From assembly GCF_910589235.1 (NCBI RefSeq), contig NC_060958.1, forward strand, positions 9,736,937 through 9,800,936: a DNA stretch of 64,000 nt. The letters are read 5' to 3'. The translations under genes were made by a program, and so were the position numbers. Origin of the DNA: Vespa crabro (Eukaryota; Arthropoda; Insecta; Hymenoptera; Vespidae). Positions 1-12,293 of the stretch are shown here, piece after piece (position 1 is the first letter of the stretch; every line of letters starts with the position of its first letter). A model generated the notes under the pieces. That model had not been told where the DNA came from, did no database searches, and was given only the letters and a program-made list of their open reading frames with translations.

Positions 1-50
1 GAGAATAAAATTATTTGATTTAAGAATTTAGAAAGTAACGTCGGTAGTAG

Positions 51-99
51 GTCAATACTGTGGAAAAGCTTCGTTTACAACGCAAACGAAAAATCAACG
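51..99 (+). other. Possible upstream coding exon of Tdp1
   Basis: A 49-base segment sits between an AG (49-50) and a GT donor (100-101). Joined to an exon starting at 408, it reads in one open frame through ATG 437 into the PBZ finger, with a lysine/arginine-rich stretch (KLRLQRKRKIN). This is inference from phase alone; it could equally be 5' UTR or intergenic sequence. Confidence 0.25.
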
Positions 100-436
100 G
101 TAAGGAATTCTATTGGTTCTAATGAATAAGATTGACGAATCGTGTAACTCTGTTATTTAGAGATTATCCTTGAGTTTTTCACGATGAAACTATTCTTTCC
201 TTTTTGGAGTTTACGAACTGTCATAGTTTTAGAAGGTTGTGTACGATTAATAAGATTTTTATTGTTGTTTGTGACAAAAAATTAAATTAATAAAGTGTGA
301 TCGATAAGAATTAAATTGATAAAGTGTATATTACTATCTATTTAATCTTACAATTTGTTATCTTCTATACGTCTTTCTTATATGTCAAATACATTTTCTT
401 TTTGTAGGAAAAGATGTCAAAAATATTTTGAAAGTT

Positions 437-2672
437 ATGAATATTGCCATGAATCGTGTAAAAGTAAATGGTAATATTTTCTTTTTAAATAAATATTTTT
501 TCTCCTCGTAAATAAATATTATTTGATAATATATATTTCGAAAATAATTAATATGTCATTTTCATTGATAATCCAGTTAGAAAGAAATGCCCCTTTATGG
601 AGAAATGTTATCGAAAAAATCCAATACATTTTACAGAAATGTCACATCCTCATTGTAAGTATTCTTTTATGATTTTATATTACAAATATATTATAATAAT
701 TAAGATAAAATAAATAAAGTAACATTAATTTCTTTTCAGTCGAAAGATTGGTAATCGATCAATTGGACGATACATTAAATATACCTGATGTTCTTGATTT
801 TGAATGTGATCGATCTCAATTATTGGATCAATTGAAGGTGATACAAATTGTAATGAGAAAAGAAAGGGACAAGGACATTGACAGTTTCTTAAAATTAAAG
901 GAAGACTTACTTTCAACAGATGTTACAAAAAATTCTGCTACCTCAAAAAGTCCTAATAAAGTAAGTAATTTAGAAAGTCACAGATTAGATTCTGAAAGTC
1001 AGCAAAGCTCAAGCTCATCGGTATCTATAATGGATACTTATGTATCTTGTAAATTGAACAAAGACAGAGAAGAAATACGAAGAAAGGCAATAAAAAGAAT
1101 GAAACAGCAAGGTTTCGAAGTATCTTTAGTGGAACCTGGAGAATTTGCTATTAAATATGCTCTTGCTGCTCCCTATTATATATTTTTTACAAGAATAGAG
1201 AAGTCATTATCGACTTATAATCAATCATTTTCTATAACCTTTCCTGAAATATTAGATAAAAGTCTTGGAGAAATAAAATCTAGTTTACAAATTACTTTCA
1301 TGGTCGATGTTGGATGGCTTTGCTTGCAGTATTTATTAGCAGGACAGAAAGCCAATATAACAATTTTATATGGAGATAGAGTAGATAAGGAAAAATTAGG
1401 TGAGAATATTACTTTGATATCTGTTCCTCTACCAACACCGTATGGTTGTCATCATTCAAAGATGATGATATTGGAATACAGTGATGGCGGAATCAGAATT
1501 GTAGTGTCTACTGCAAATTTATATTCTGATGACTGGGAAAATAGAACTCAAGGGTATGTAAACATATCCTTCAATTATCTAGCATTCCTTTCTTCTCAAA
1601 TAGTAAGCTTTAAAAATAAATCGAATTACTTTAATCTTAATTAGACTTTGGATCTCTCCTCATCTACCTTCATTATCGAAATCCGATAACACGACTAATG
1701 GAGAATCTAAGACAAATTTTAAAAGAGACTTTCTACAGTATTTGAAAACTTACAAACAATCAGCTTTAAACAAATGGATTGATATAGTAGAAAGAGCTGA
1801 TTTTTCAGACGTTAACGTTTTCTTCATTGCCTCCGTACCTGGTAGTTATCGTCAAACCAATGTAGATACATGGGGGCATAGAAAGTTGGGTTATGTTCTT
1901 TCCACATATGCTAGTTTACCACAAAATGCATTGCATTGGCCAATAATTGCACAAAGTTCCAGTTTAGGAACCTTAGGACCGAGTTATCAAAATTGGTTAT
2001 CAACAGTTATAGTGTCATCCATGTCGAAGACGAAAGAATCGAAAATTCTTCCGAACTTTCAATTTATCTTTCCTACTCAAAAAAATTATGAAGAAAGTTT
2101 TGACTGTCAGAATGCTTGTTGTTGTTTATGTTATAGAAGGCAAACTCATTCGAAACAAGAATGGATCCAAGATTATTTATAGTAAGTCAAAATTCATATA
2201 TTCTTTTCATTCTTTTCCAAATAAATTTCATTAAATATATTTCATTAATAACATTTTTACAGTCAATGGAAAGCTTCGAAAACATTCAGAGACAAAGCAA
2301 TGCCTCACATTAAATCTTACACGAGATTGTCTCCTGATTTAAAAAAAATGGCTTGGTTCGTCCTTACCAGTGCAAATTTGAGCAAAGCTGCATGGGGAAC
2401 ACAAACGAATTATATCGCGAGTTACGAAGCTGGTGTATTATTCCTTCCTACATTTATCGTAAGTATCAAAGACAAAAATCAAATAATATCAAATATTGTC
2501 TAAATCTGATTTAAATGATATATTTTTCTCGAAGACCGGAGAAACGACATTCCCTATAGAAAAGGAAAATGATGACTCGAATATTCAACCATTTCCCATT
2601 CCATACGACCTTCCATTAATTCCTTATGAGCCTGAGGATAATCCATTTGTGATGGACATTTTCAACGAATGA
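437..2672 (+). CDS. Tdp1: Tyrosyl-DNA phosphodiesterase 1 (with N-terminal PBZ zinc finger)
   Basis: This nuclear repair enzyme of the phospholipase D superfamily hydrolyses the 3'-phosphotyrosyl bond left by stalled topoisomerase I. Exons in phase: 437-470, 577-654, 740-1553, 1645-2181, 2263-2458, 2535-2672, giving about 598 residues from ATG 437. Both catalytic HxK motifs are present: HHSKMM (His276, Lys278) followed by STANLYSDDW, and PHIKSY (His503, Lys505) followed by TSANLSKAAWG. The spacing is close to human H263/K265 and H493/K495. The C-terminus has the family's FPIPYDLP. Residues 16-35 form a CX5CX6HX5H PBZ finger (CPFMEKCYRKNPIH, then SHPHF). The 5' end is unsure: the frame stays open upstream of ATG 437 to an acceptor at 407, and 51-99 could be an earlier exon in matching phase, so the true start may lie outside the window. 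An AATAAA-type signal lies near 2890. Confidence 0.93.
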
Positions 2673-3500
2673 AATATTTTCTCAAAATGATTACATAGGT
2701 ACGTTCGATCTACATTACAATAGACGATATGTGATCTTGTCATTGCTCCTTCCACTTCTATTTCCCCTTCCTTCTCCCACTCCGCTCCTTCTCCCACTTT
2801 ACTATATTTAATACATCTTTTTTATAGTGTGTACTCAACGATATGTCTACAAATATGCTCAATGAATGATATGTCCACAAATATTTTTAAATAAAAATTT
2901 ATTTCAACTTAAGTAAATTCGCATATTTCGTTATTATAATTTCCCAACCGACGCGGAAGTGGGGAAAAAAAAAGAATTAAAGAAATACAGAAATGGAAAA
3001 TAAATTACTGAATAAATAGTCGTTCTCAGGTTCGTCACGTAAAGAGAAAATTTTGTAAAAGTGAATCGGCTCTTGCAAAATTTTTGGATTAGGTACATAA
3101 GACAACGACAACAACTTATTTTCTCAGTATCACTCGACTTCGTGAATTCGAGTCAGTTACCTCGATGGGCACGTGTTTTCCATAAAACATCAGCAAGAAA
3201 GCGCTTCCTGATGAGAGGCGGAGACATTATCCACCACTTCGAGGTAATATTGACTCGTTTGTGCATGCTTAGACTTCGAATAAGTTTTAACTAGTCATTC
3301 TTTCTCTTTCTCTCTTTCCGTCTCTCTCTCTCTCTCTATCTCTATCTATCTATCTTGCTGTGTTCACTCAAAGCAATTAAATGAAGTATTCGAATATTTT
3401 GCAATGAAAATTATTGATCGATCTGCCTATGGATATCTTAAGTAACCTTGAAGAACAAAGATCTCCAATTCCGCTCCATACACCTTTACATTAGGTATAG

Positions 3501-3504
<4 letters not shown>

Positions 3505-3549
<45 letters not shown>
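3505..3549. repeat. (TA)n microsatellite
   Basis: An uninterrupted TA dinucleotide run in intergenic DNA. Confidence 0.95.
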
Positions 3550-3553
<4 letters not shown>

Positions 3554-4421
3554 ACCTATATGTAGAAAATAAGGAAAGAGAGTTAAAGAAAAAAAAAAAG
3601 AAAGGAAAAAAAAAAGAAAGAAATACATAGCTACATAAACATTTCTGTGTACGTAAATGGCTTCGTCACAGCTCGTACGTTTCGTCCAAGGACATTGTCG
3701 AGTTATTACAGTACATTTCTCGTGGAAGAGCTAAACGCAAACAGTGACTATTTCTCCAAATAAATCTTCTCGATAATCAAAAAAAAATCCAGTCAAATAG
3801 ATATCGATCGATTCTTTGTATTTACATATATCCCCCTTTTATCCTTTAACAGTTTATGCAAACATCGTTTCTAGCAAACATATTCTGTTTTATACATTCT
3901 TTTTTTTCTGTCACTTTCATTTTTATTTCTTTTTTTTTTTCTCTCCCCCATTTTATATGCTTAGTATCGCCTAATTAAAATTGACTATTTTTATATTCAT
4001 CGATAAGATTGATACCATGTAATCTCATAAATAGATAAAGGATGTCTGTCTTATAGTACAATATGAACATAAACGAGATAACCTTGTTCATTCTCATTAT
4101 GATCTTCGTTGCATTCTAATTTTTGGTATTCGTTGAATTTGAAAAAAAAAAAAAAAGAAAAAAGAAAAAGAAAAAAAGAAAAGAATAGAAGAAAAAAAGG
4201 TTGTAATGAAAGAACAATCTTAAATACGAAGAGAGAAAAAGTTCGTAAGAGTAGATACGTCTTCAATGAAGTTTCGTCGAAAAATAAAAAAAAAACTGGC
4301 CAGGGTTTCTGCGAAGTCTGGTTACTCCCACCGCTACGGTTAGTCCAATCCTCCCCCGTAAACGAGAATGTTCTAAGCGCAGATGCAAGAGCTCGGAAAG
4401 AAACGATCTGGTCGACACAAT

Positions 4422-4430
4422 GACGACGAC

Positions 4431-4469
<39 letters not shown>

Positions 4470-4488
4470 AACGATAACGACAATGACG
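4422..4488. repeat. (GAC)n trinucleotide repeat
   Basis: About 20 units of GAC with scattered AAC variants. On the minus strand it reads as poly-Arg or poly-Cys, which explains a spurious open frame there. Confidence 0.92.
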
Positions 4489-4572
4489 GTGTGTTGAACA
4501 CATCGAGCTAAAGGATTATCAGTTGTTGAGATGTCTTCGATACGAACGGGCTTCCTCTTAGGTCTTCGTACA

Positions 4573-4631
4573 GGTGTGTGTCTGTATGTATGTGTGTGTG
4601 TGTGTGCGTACGTGTGTACGTGTGTGTGTGT
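4573..4631. repeat. (GT)n imperfect microsatellite
   Basis: A GT-rich run with a few interruptions (TGTATGTATG, CGTACG). Confidence 0.9.
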
Positions 4632-6168
4632 TAATGTGAATGTATATTTGTGTATTCATACATTCATTTCCATAATTGTTGTGTGTTGTCATCACATATC
4701 GTTGTCAATATTTTTATTGTTTAATAACAAATGCATCAGATGTAGATATGAATATACCCACGATGAATATTCATTCTTATGTCTCATTTTAAGCTTCCAT
4801 TGATTTTTCATTATATTTACATCGAGCCTTTCGTTAAAAACATTAACGAAGATTAATTTTAGTGAAAACGCTTGAATTTAGGGTTGCCCCGCGTTCTGAT
4901 ACGTGCTTTGCTTGATAAATCTCGTTGAAAGTGAGCTCGCTCGTATCGAAAGTAGGTTCTATTCGAAATGCAAACTATCGCACAATGTAATTTCATTCAT
5001 CGTAAAATGTTCATTCTCTCTCTTTCTCTCTTTTTTTTTTTAATAATTTACTTAATAAATAAATATCACGTAATCGTAAAAACAAGGAATTCTTCGTTGA
5101 TATTCGTATACGTATAATATTTCTTTACATACGTATGTATGTACGTGTATGAAAAAAAAAAAAAAAAAAAAAAAGAAAATACAAACGGCAGACTATTACG
5201 CATTATTTTTATTGTATTGTTGTTGTTGTTATTGTCACGCAATTTAGCCACCCCTTTGTCACGATACAGAACATAATCAATAACTACTAAGTGTGGAATC
5301 GATGTACGTGATAAAAAAAAAAAAAAAAAACAAGTGTTAAACAACGATATAATTGTGTCTCAGCTGAATTAATTTGAAGAATTATATAAATAAAATAAAT
5401 AATTATTATTTTCTTTTATATTAAAATCAAAAAGAACTTATTAACACGTTTTTCTTATTTATTAACTTTGGGGTGAAAGAAAAGTTATAATCGGAAAAGT
5501 CAATTGTTACGTATATAAACACATAATTATATATTTAATCACGTATATACTTAAATATGTTTGTGTATTATAAATATATGAATATCTGACCCTGAAGGAA
5601 ATCATACGTGAAATATATTATCGGATCTTTAATGTGACTCATTTAGCATATGAAACGTAAAATAGCGAGAATGTTCTACAATTTATATTTGTAATACTCA
5701 TTAATATTATCATGACCTTCATCCAGGACAATACTTTTGTTATATATATTTCTTTGTCCATTCGTTCACAGTAAGAGAACCCTCACTTGCAGAATCAAAA
5801 TCTTCCGAGTGTGACGTAAAGAGGCTGAAAAAGAAAAATAATTAAAGAAATAAATACAGAGCTCTTCGTTATTCGATAACTCGATGACTAAGACGACAAC
5901 TTTTCGAAGAATTACGAGGTATCCTTTAAAGGATATTATTGAGTAGAACTCTGTGAAAGGAAAATATTTTAAAAAGTGTCGTTTAACATGATAAAAAGAG
6001 GCCAGAACTTTTTATCAACGAAAAGTGAACCGTCTCGAGCACGAATCAATAACAACACGGCTTCCCGCCAGTTGAAAGCTTCCAAAGTCTGATCGAATTA
6101 CAACACATTGACCATTATCGTCCCAGCAGGACGACAAGACCATCAACGAAAGGACGATAATTATTAGG

Positions 6169-8477
6169 ATGATAACTTGTTGGGTCCTAGCCGGTATCCT
6201 CGGTGCCGTCATACTTCTTCATCTCCTCGTCGAGGTTCATTATTTCCTACGTATGTTCCTCACGGTTTTCCTTGCGAGATTCTGTAAAAAGAAAATTCAT
6301 ATACTTGATGAGGCATCGGTCTATGGTAAGTACTTGTGACGAAAAAATATTATTCTCTCTCTTTTCGTTTTTATGTCTTGCAAAAAAAAAAAAAAGAATA
6401 TTTTACTGACAAGTCTATTTTTTTTTTGTTTTGTATCTATATTGAAAGAAGGATCGAATCGAAAATATTTATATTCTGATTATAGGCTATTATTAAAAGA
6501 TAGGACATAAAACTTCAAGGAAACTTTTATAGAAAGTTTTCTTACTCTTTGATAGAAAACTTTTTCAGAATTTACAACGAACGAAGGTTTATTATATTAT
6601 TATAATGAATTAAATTCTTTTGATAATCTATTTGATAAAAAATTTAATGAAAATTCTTGATTTACGTGTCATTAGACGATTAACAAAAGTTATTATGTTA
6701 TATCAAAAATTACATTACAGTTATTTAAATCTTAAACCTAATTTTTTAAACGTCCGAATGAAAATGTATTAATTTTTAAGCTTCGATCGATCAGAAAGGG
6801 ACAAGCAATGCAGCAAGCAAGCCAGGAGAATCCTTACGATTACTTGTGTCGGCCTTGCACATGTCTCGTGTAAACCTTGACCTATAGAGACAATCAGCTG
6901 TGATTGATAGAATACAAATAATCGAGAATATATCTCTATCGTTTATTAAAAAAAAAAAATAAATAAATAAATAATAAATAAATAAATAAATAAATAACGA
7001 AAAAGATTCATCATAGGATCATCTCTTTTTTTTTTTATTAGGTATTTGTACTACGACCGACGTAGACACTCTTCTCTATCACATGAACAATGCAAGATAT
7101 TTGAGAGAATTGGACTTTGCTCGAGCTGATTTTTACGAGCGAACTGGTCTTTATCGTGAAATTTGTTCTCAAGGATCTGGTGTCGTTCAAGGAGCAGCAA
7201 CGATACGTTATCGGCGATTTCTCAAACCTTTAACTATTTATAAGATAACTTCGAAGGTGAGCTTGAAAAAATTACCTTGAAGAAATGTTGTCTCATTTGT
7301 TAATTTCTTTAATGATTTAATCCTTAGGAATTCTCTTGAATTTTTTTCAAATAAAATTCACACCTCGGAATCTATGCATATTCTAGTTAACTTATTCTTT
7401 TCTATCTGTTTTTTCTCTTTATTTCGAAATACTTGTTTTATTTTTCTAAAAATATTTAAACGAATCTTAACTATCGCATTATCGATCGAACAAACAAGAT
7501 ATATGCATATATGCATGTAATTAAAAAACAAAAATATTCGTTTGAATAATCTTCGAATAATTTCATTTGAATTATTTACATTCTTTTGAAATGTATACAA
7601 AAAATAAAATTATAAAAATGGGAATCCATAAATAATTTCAGACTTTTGATATCGAAATTTAAAAATTAAAATATTTCTACAAAAAAGCATATATGCGCAA
7701 TGGAATTCAAAGTAATGAAATTCTTAAAATAGAATATTGTAACAAGAATATGTAAAATAGTGTTAGCCATTAACGCGTCCTATATCGATCATGTTTATAT
7801 TGTGTTTTACGCGAAAGTATTGGTTTATTATTTTTTATACAATTTTACTGTCATTGCAGATCATTTATTGGGACGAAAAAACGATTTTTATGGAACATCG
7901 TTTTGTTACGCCGAGTGATGGATTTATCCGAGCTATAGCTATCTGCAGGCAAAGACTTTTAGACTGCAGTGCAGAGACGGTTATGGGTACTCTCGTTGAT
8001 CGAGGTGTTAAACAAAATGGTAACGTTGAGGCAGGTGTTACACAGGTAAAATCACAAATATCGTCATTACGATGTGATGTTCAAAAATATATAATTTATT
8101 TTATTATGACATCATGAATAATTGACATTGAACACTGATTGGCTTCTCGTTGAACGTATCATTCTAACATCTATTTTTTCACTAATATTAATTGCATGAC
8201 TTGATTATACACCTTACATAATTAACAAGATAAGGCAATTAGGATGAAATATTTAGACATTTTTTTCTTTTCAAAATAAAAAAAGAAAAAATATCTTCCG
8301 TATTGTTTTTATTCTTATATAATCGCTAGATTTATGGACATTATATGCTTACTGAAACCCATTATATTAAGAGAATTTATTAATAAGAAATATTTTATCA
8401 TTATTTTGCATATTAGTTTATTTACTTTAAAATTAATAGATTTATTAACATAAATTTATATGTATTCATACGATTAC

Positions 8478-8519
<42 letters not shown>

Positions 8520-8939
8520 ATTTATGCAATTAAGTATAAAATTTAAAATCTTAAAAAATTTGAAAAATACTGTAAATCTAATGTTAGAAAAGATCAAGTC
8601 ATTTAAAGTGTTTACACATAAAATCCATCATCTTGTGTAAAGTACATAAAAAAAATTCAAATATAAACATATTATTGATAATATCTCATACATATTATAT
8701 TACTATGACTTATTAATAAATTGCAATTTATAAATAATTCATAACAAGTACAATAAATTTTGCAGATAACTCACGTGAGGCCAGAGATACCACCAGAAGT
8801 AGCAAGATGGTTAGAAAGTAATGAAATTTCCTCTGCGATTCTTCGACAATCAATTATACCTACAATGAATACTACAACAACAGCAACCACGACGACAATG
8901 ACAACAACGACAACAACAACAACACCTTCGAATTGCTGA
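6169..8939 (+). CDS. THEM6-like hotdog-fold protein, copy 1
   Basis: Exons in phase: 6169-6325, 7042-7256, 7860-8045, 8766-8939, giving 243 residues. The N-terminus (about residues 1-35) is a hydrophobic signal anchor (VLAGILGAVILLHLL, then VHYFLRMFLTVF). The hotdog domain starts near residue 55, with the HMNNARYLRELDFAR loop typical of 4HBT thioesterase-like proteins. GVVQGAATIRYRR and IIYWDEKTIFMEHRF follow. This matches THEM6 (thioesterase superfamily member 6, human about 208 aa). No enzyme activity is established for that protein as far as I know. The last exon ends in a threonine-rich tail of about 22 residues coded by an ACA/ACG repeat, which the downstream paralogue lacks. Family assignment is strong; function is not settled. 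Confidence 0.9.
8483..8517. repeat. (TA)n microsatellite in intron 3 of THEM6-like copy 1
   Basis: A pure TA run of about 35 bases within the intron between 8045 and 8766. Confidence 0.93.
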
Positions 8940-9120
8940 CAAAACGAGAACGCGACGAATGGTGTCGCAGAAACGACGATCTACGTAACTACTACCGTCT
9001 AAATATATGATATGCGAGAACGTGAAAAGCACCGTGTTTATATGTATGTTCATTCAGGATAATATTTCCAAGTGCACCGATCATTCTTTGTTTGTTGATA
9101 ATTTAAAGAAGATCTGAGAT

Positions 9121-9188
9121 TCTTCCTTTATGTATATATATATCTTCCTATATATATATATATCTTCCTATATATATATATATATCTT

Positions 9189-9242
<54 letters not shown>
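9121..9242. repeat. Compound (TA)n / TATCTTCC higher-order repeat
   Basis: Blocks of TA are separated by TCTTCC at a near-regular spacing of about 20-22 bases for four units, then pass into a pure TA run of about 50 bases. It lies just downstream of the first THEM6-like gene. Confidence 0.9.
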
Positions 9243-9243
<1 letters not shown>

Positions 9244-9782
9244 CTCATACGATTTTTTATTCCACGTAAATGTATTATATACAATATCTACTTATGTATA
9301 TGTATATGTAGAAAAAAATATAACAACGCGGTGCTTTTAAGATGACTGCTCAGGGCTATTATTTGATGACCGAGAACAAATATTTACACGTAGACATCTA
9401 ACAATAAGATTTATTCTTATCGTCGCTTCAAGTTAAAAAAAAATGTAAAAAAAGAAAGATACGTTTCGCGATGTGAATTAGCAAGGGGGAAAAGAAAAAA
9501 AAAAAAGAAAAAAGAAAAGAAAAGACTAGTTCTATAAACAAAAAAATGAAGCACGATGCGAGAAATTGCGTGCAACTAATATAATATAATACATATGTAT
9601 GTATATATATTGTATGTATGTGCTATATTTCTCTTAAAAACTTAAACTATAAAAATTATTAGATACTTTTACTCTGATTATATACAGGGTATATTAAATT
9701 TGATCTAATTACGCGAAATATTTCTGAGTGATTAAAGATTTTATCGATGAACAAAGAAATTATCGATGTTATCTTTTTTCTT

Positions 9783-9813
<31 letters not shown>

Positions 9814-10669
9814 TTTATGAATCAATGCACTTTTATTATCAATTATGACTTATAGAAAGAAAAATTTAATGGTATAAATTTGTTGCTCTCTATTAATGAA
9901 ATAATGTCTTACCAGGATATTATTTCGTATCATCGAAAATAACAGCTTAAATTACTTCAAACATCATATATATGTAGGTACATAACAATATATGATCTTA
10001 TTTATGACGAGAAGAAAAAATTTTTACACAAAAATTTTACACATGCTCATTAATTTAAATCGAATTTATAAATTATTAAATATGGATTGATTATTATATG
10101 AATTAATTAGTCTTTCTCTTCTTTTTTCTTATTGAAATAAGAATTAATCTTTTCGCTCTAAACGGTGTATATATGTATATAATATTAAAATTTTATTTCA
10201 CACTAAACACCAAATGTCATAAAAAATTGACAATTATGAAATAATATCATACTTTGGTCACGAAATCACAAGAAATTTTAATACTAAACAAGTTTTCATT
10301 TTTAAACGTTTTTATAATTTTTTTTTATCTTGTAATTCTAACAATATAATATTTCTAAGAGAAATGTAAAATAAAAATATAACGCGCGTATTGTTTTCAA
10401 AGAATAATCTTTTTTTCTGTGATAAAGTATATAATTAAACTTATAAAATATAAAAATCAAGCACCGTAAACTTTTCGTACACAAGCACCCAGAGCGAAAG
10501 AATTAAAGATCAATTTGCAAAACAATATTTATCCAAGATAACACACGAGTTTCTATAATGTAATTGAAATTTTTATTAATTGTTGATTAATTTCTCTTAA
10601 CGATAAAAAAAAGTCTGAAAAAAACATTTTTTTTTAGTTTTCATTGAATCAGACGAGAATATCTTCGTT

Positions 10670-10671
<2 letters not shown>

Positions 10672-10700
<29 letters not shown>
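10672..10700. repeat. Poly-T tract (29 bases)
   Basis: A pure T run; no flanking repeats suggest a retroposon tail. Confidence 0.9.
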
Positions 10701-10702
<2 letters not shown>

Positions 10703-11909
10703 TACGTCACACTCAGAAGTCATAAAAATATTTCTAAATTATCATCTAATTATATCTATAGAATGAATGAATTTCTATATTAGCACAATCGACGACAAAT
10801 TGAAATTTATAGTTCGTTTAAATAAATAAAGAAAGAAAGTAATATAAAATCAAAAAAAGGAAAAAAAAACAAAAAACAAAAAAATAATAGCGAGTAGCAA
10901 AATACGCTTTGTTATTATATATCTAGATTGTTCTGTAATAAAATTATTACTACGTTGTGAATATGTTCTCGATGTTATTGTCGTCCAAAAAATATTAGAA
11001 AATAAAGAATTTACAGAAATCAATATTGATTCTTAGAAATTTTGCTTTTTTTTTTTTCGTTTTGAATGTATTTAATTATTTATAAATTATCGACATACGT
11101 CTATTCGTATTGAATATTTATCCTTGCCTTTTCTAATGCACATAATAAACATATAATAAACATATTCATAAACATATAATAAAAATGACATATACATTTC
11201 AAAAACAATAATACACGCAAAAGTATTTTACATTTTCTTTCTCTCTCTCTCTCTCTCTATCTCTCTTTTATATTATTTTTAGATATTTTTATAATATCTA
11301 CATATAAACGATGATTAGTTTTAACTTTCTTAATATTTTTATTTCTGTAGACTGATCTTTATCGTTGGAGAAAAAAAAATACTATTGAACGATAAGAAAT
11401 TTATTTTGAATGTATATTATGTGCATAAACGAATAAATTCAATGAAAGGTTAATACATTGAGTGCCACGTCAGTCACCGATAATTGACACTGAAACTTTC
11501 CATTCAGGTTACTGGTGATTGACAATGTAAAATATGATATAAAACTAAAGAGTTTATATAGTTTTAAATGATTACTAAAAATTTCTTTAAAAGTTATATA
11601 ATTTTTATGTATTACAAGATTATTTACATAACTGTATAAAATAAATTTCAATCAGTACACTTCGGCATAACTATACCGCTATACCGGCGCTTCTACATAG
11701 CGCGCATGGCCTGAAGGAAACGTTTTTAAGAAATTCCTTGTCATTCAACCTGTTACTTTACTGAATAAAATTATTGTCCAAAGCGATCAGTATTGTTTTG
11801 TCTTTATAAGCGTAGATATCACTTGCTCTCTTTCATTTCAATTTATGAAAAATTATTTATTTGAATAATACTTTTTTTTTTCACTTGGATATTTTAATAA
11901 TAAAACAAA

Positions 11910-12261
11910 ATGTGGGATATTTTTTTCTACGCGATCATTGCAATTATTTATTTCATTGACATAAATTATTTCTTGCGAGTAATATTTGTTTTCGTTTGGA
12001 CTAAATTCATGCAAAAAAAGACAAAACCTATGAACGAAACTACGATATATGGTAAGTATTTTTTAAAAATTAATATATTTTGAAAATTTCATTTCTTATT
12101 CAATTTCAATTGTACCTAATACCGATAATATTATTTTACCATCGTTAAATTTCATCTTTGGATTATTATTTATCACATAGAAGCATGAAATAACAGGTTT
12201 TTATAATAACTATTTCAAATTTTACATTATTTTAAAAAATAATTTGTTTTCCTTGTATAAC

Positions 12262-12293
<32 letters not shown>

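Larger units (their letters stand above)
2673..6168. other. Intergenic region, Tdp1 to first THEM6-like gene
   Basis: No supported gene. The region holds Tdp1 3' UTR (to about 2900), a CT-rich tract (3300-3350), a TA run, A-rich tracts near 3590 and 4141-4200, a GAC repeat and a GT repeat. Somewhat GC-richer segments at 3140-3245 and 4295-4415 could be 5' UTR exons or promoter sequence of the downstream gene; a donor-like site follows 3243. The open frames on both strands here are repeat-coded (poly-Arg, poly-Lys or poly-Val) and look spurious. Confidence 0.6.
8940..11909. other. Intergenic region between the two THEM6-like genes
   Basis: AT-rich, about 3 kb, with 3' UTR of copy 1 and then no supported gene. 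It contains the compound TA repeat at its left end, T-rich tracts at 9774-9817, a pure T run at 10672-10700, a CT run near 11240-11270 and many short A/T tracts. A slightly GC-richer block at 11650-11760 lies just upstream of copy 2 and may be promoter sequence. Confidence 0.6.

Noticed and set aside
3061..3294. + strand frame of 77 codons upstream of the THEM6-like gene
   Set aside because: No recognised domain and no matching splice phase to the THEM6 start; it may be 5' UTR at most.
4051..4503. Minus-strand frame of 150 codons
   Set aside because: It is built from a GAC repeat and A-rich tract (poly-Arg, poly-Phe); no homology visible.
9130..9345. + strand frame rich in Tyr and Ile
   Set aside because: It is a translation of the TA/TATCTTCC repeat.
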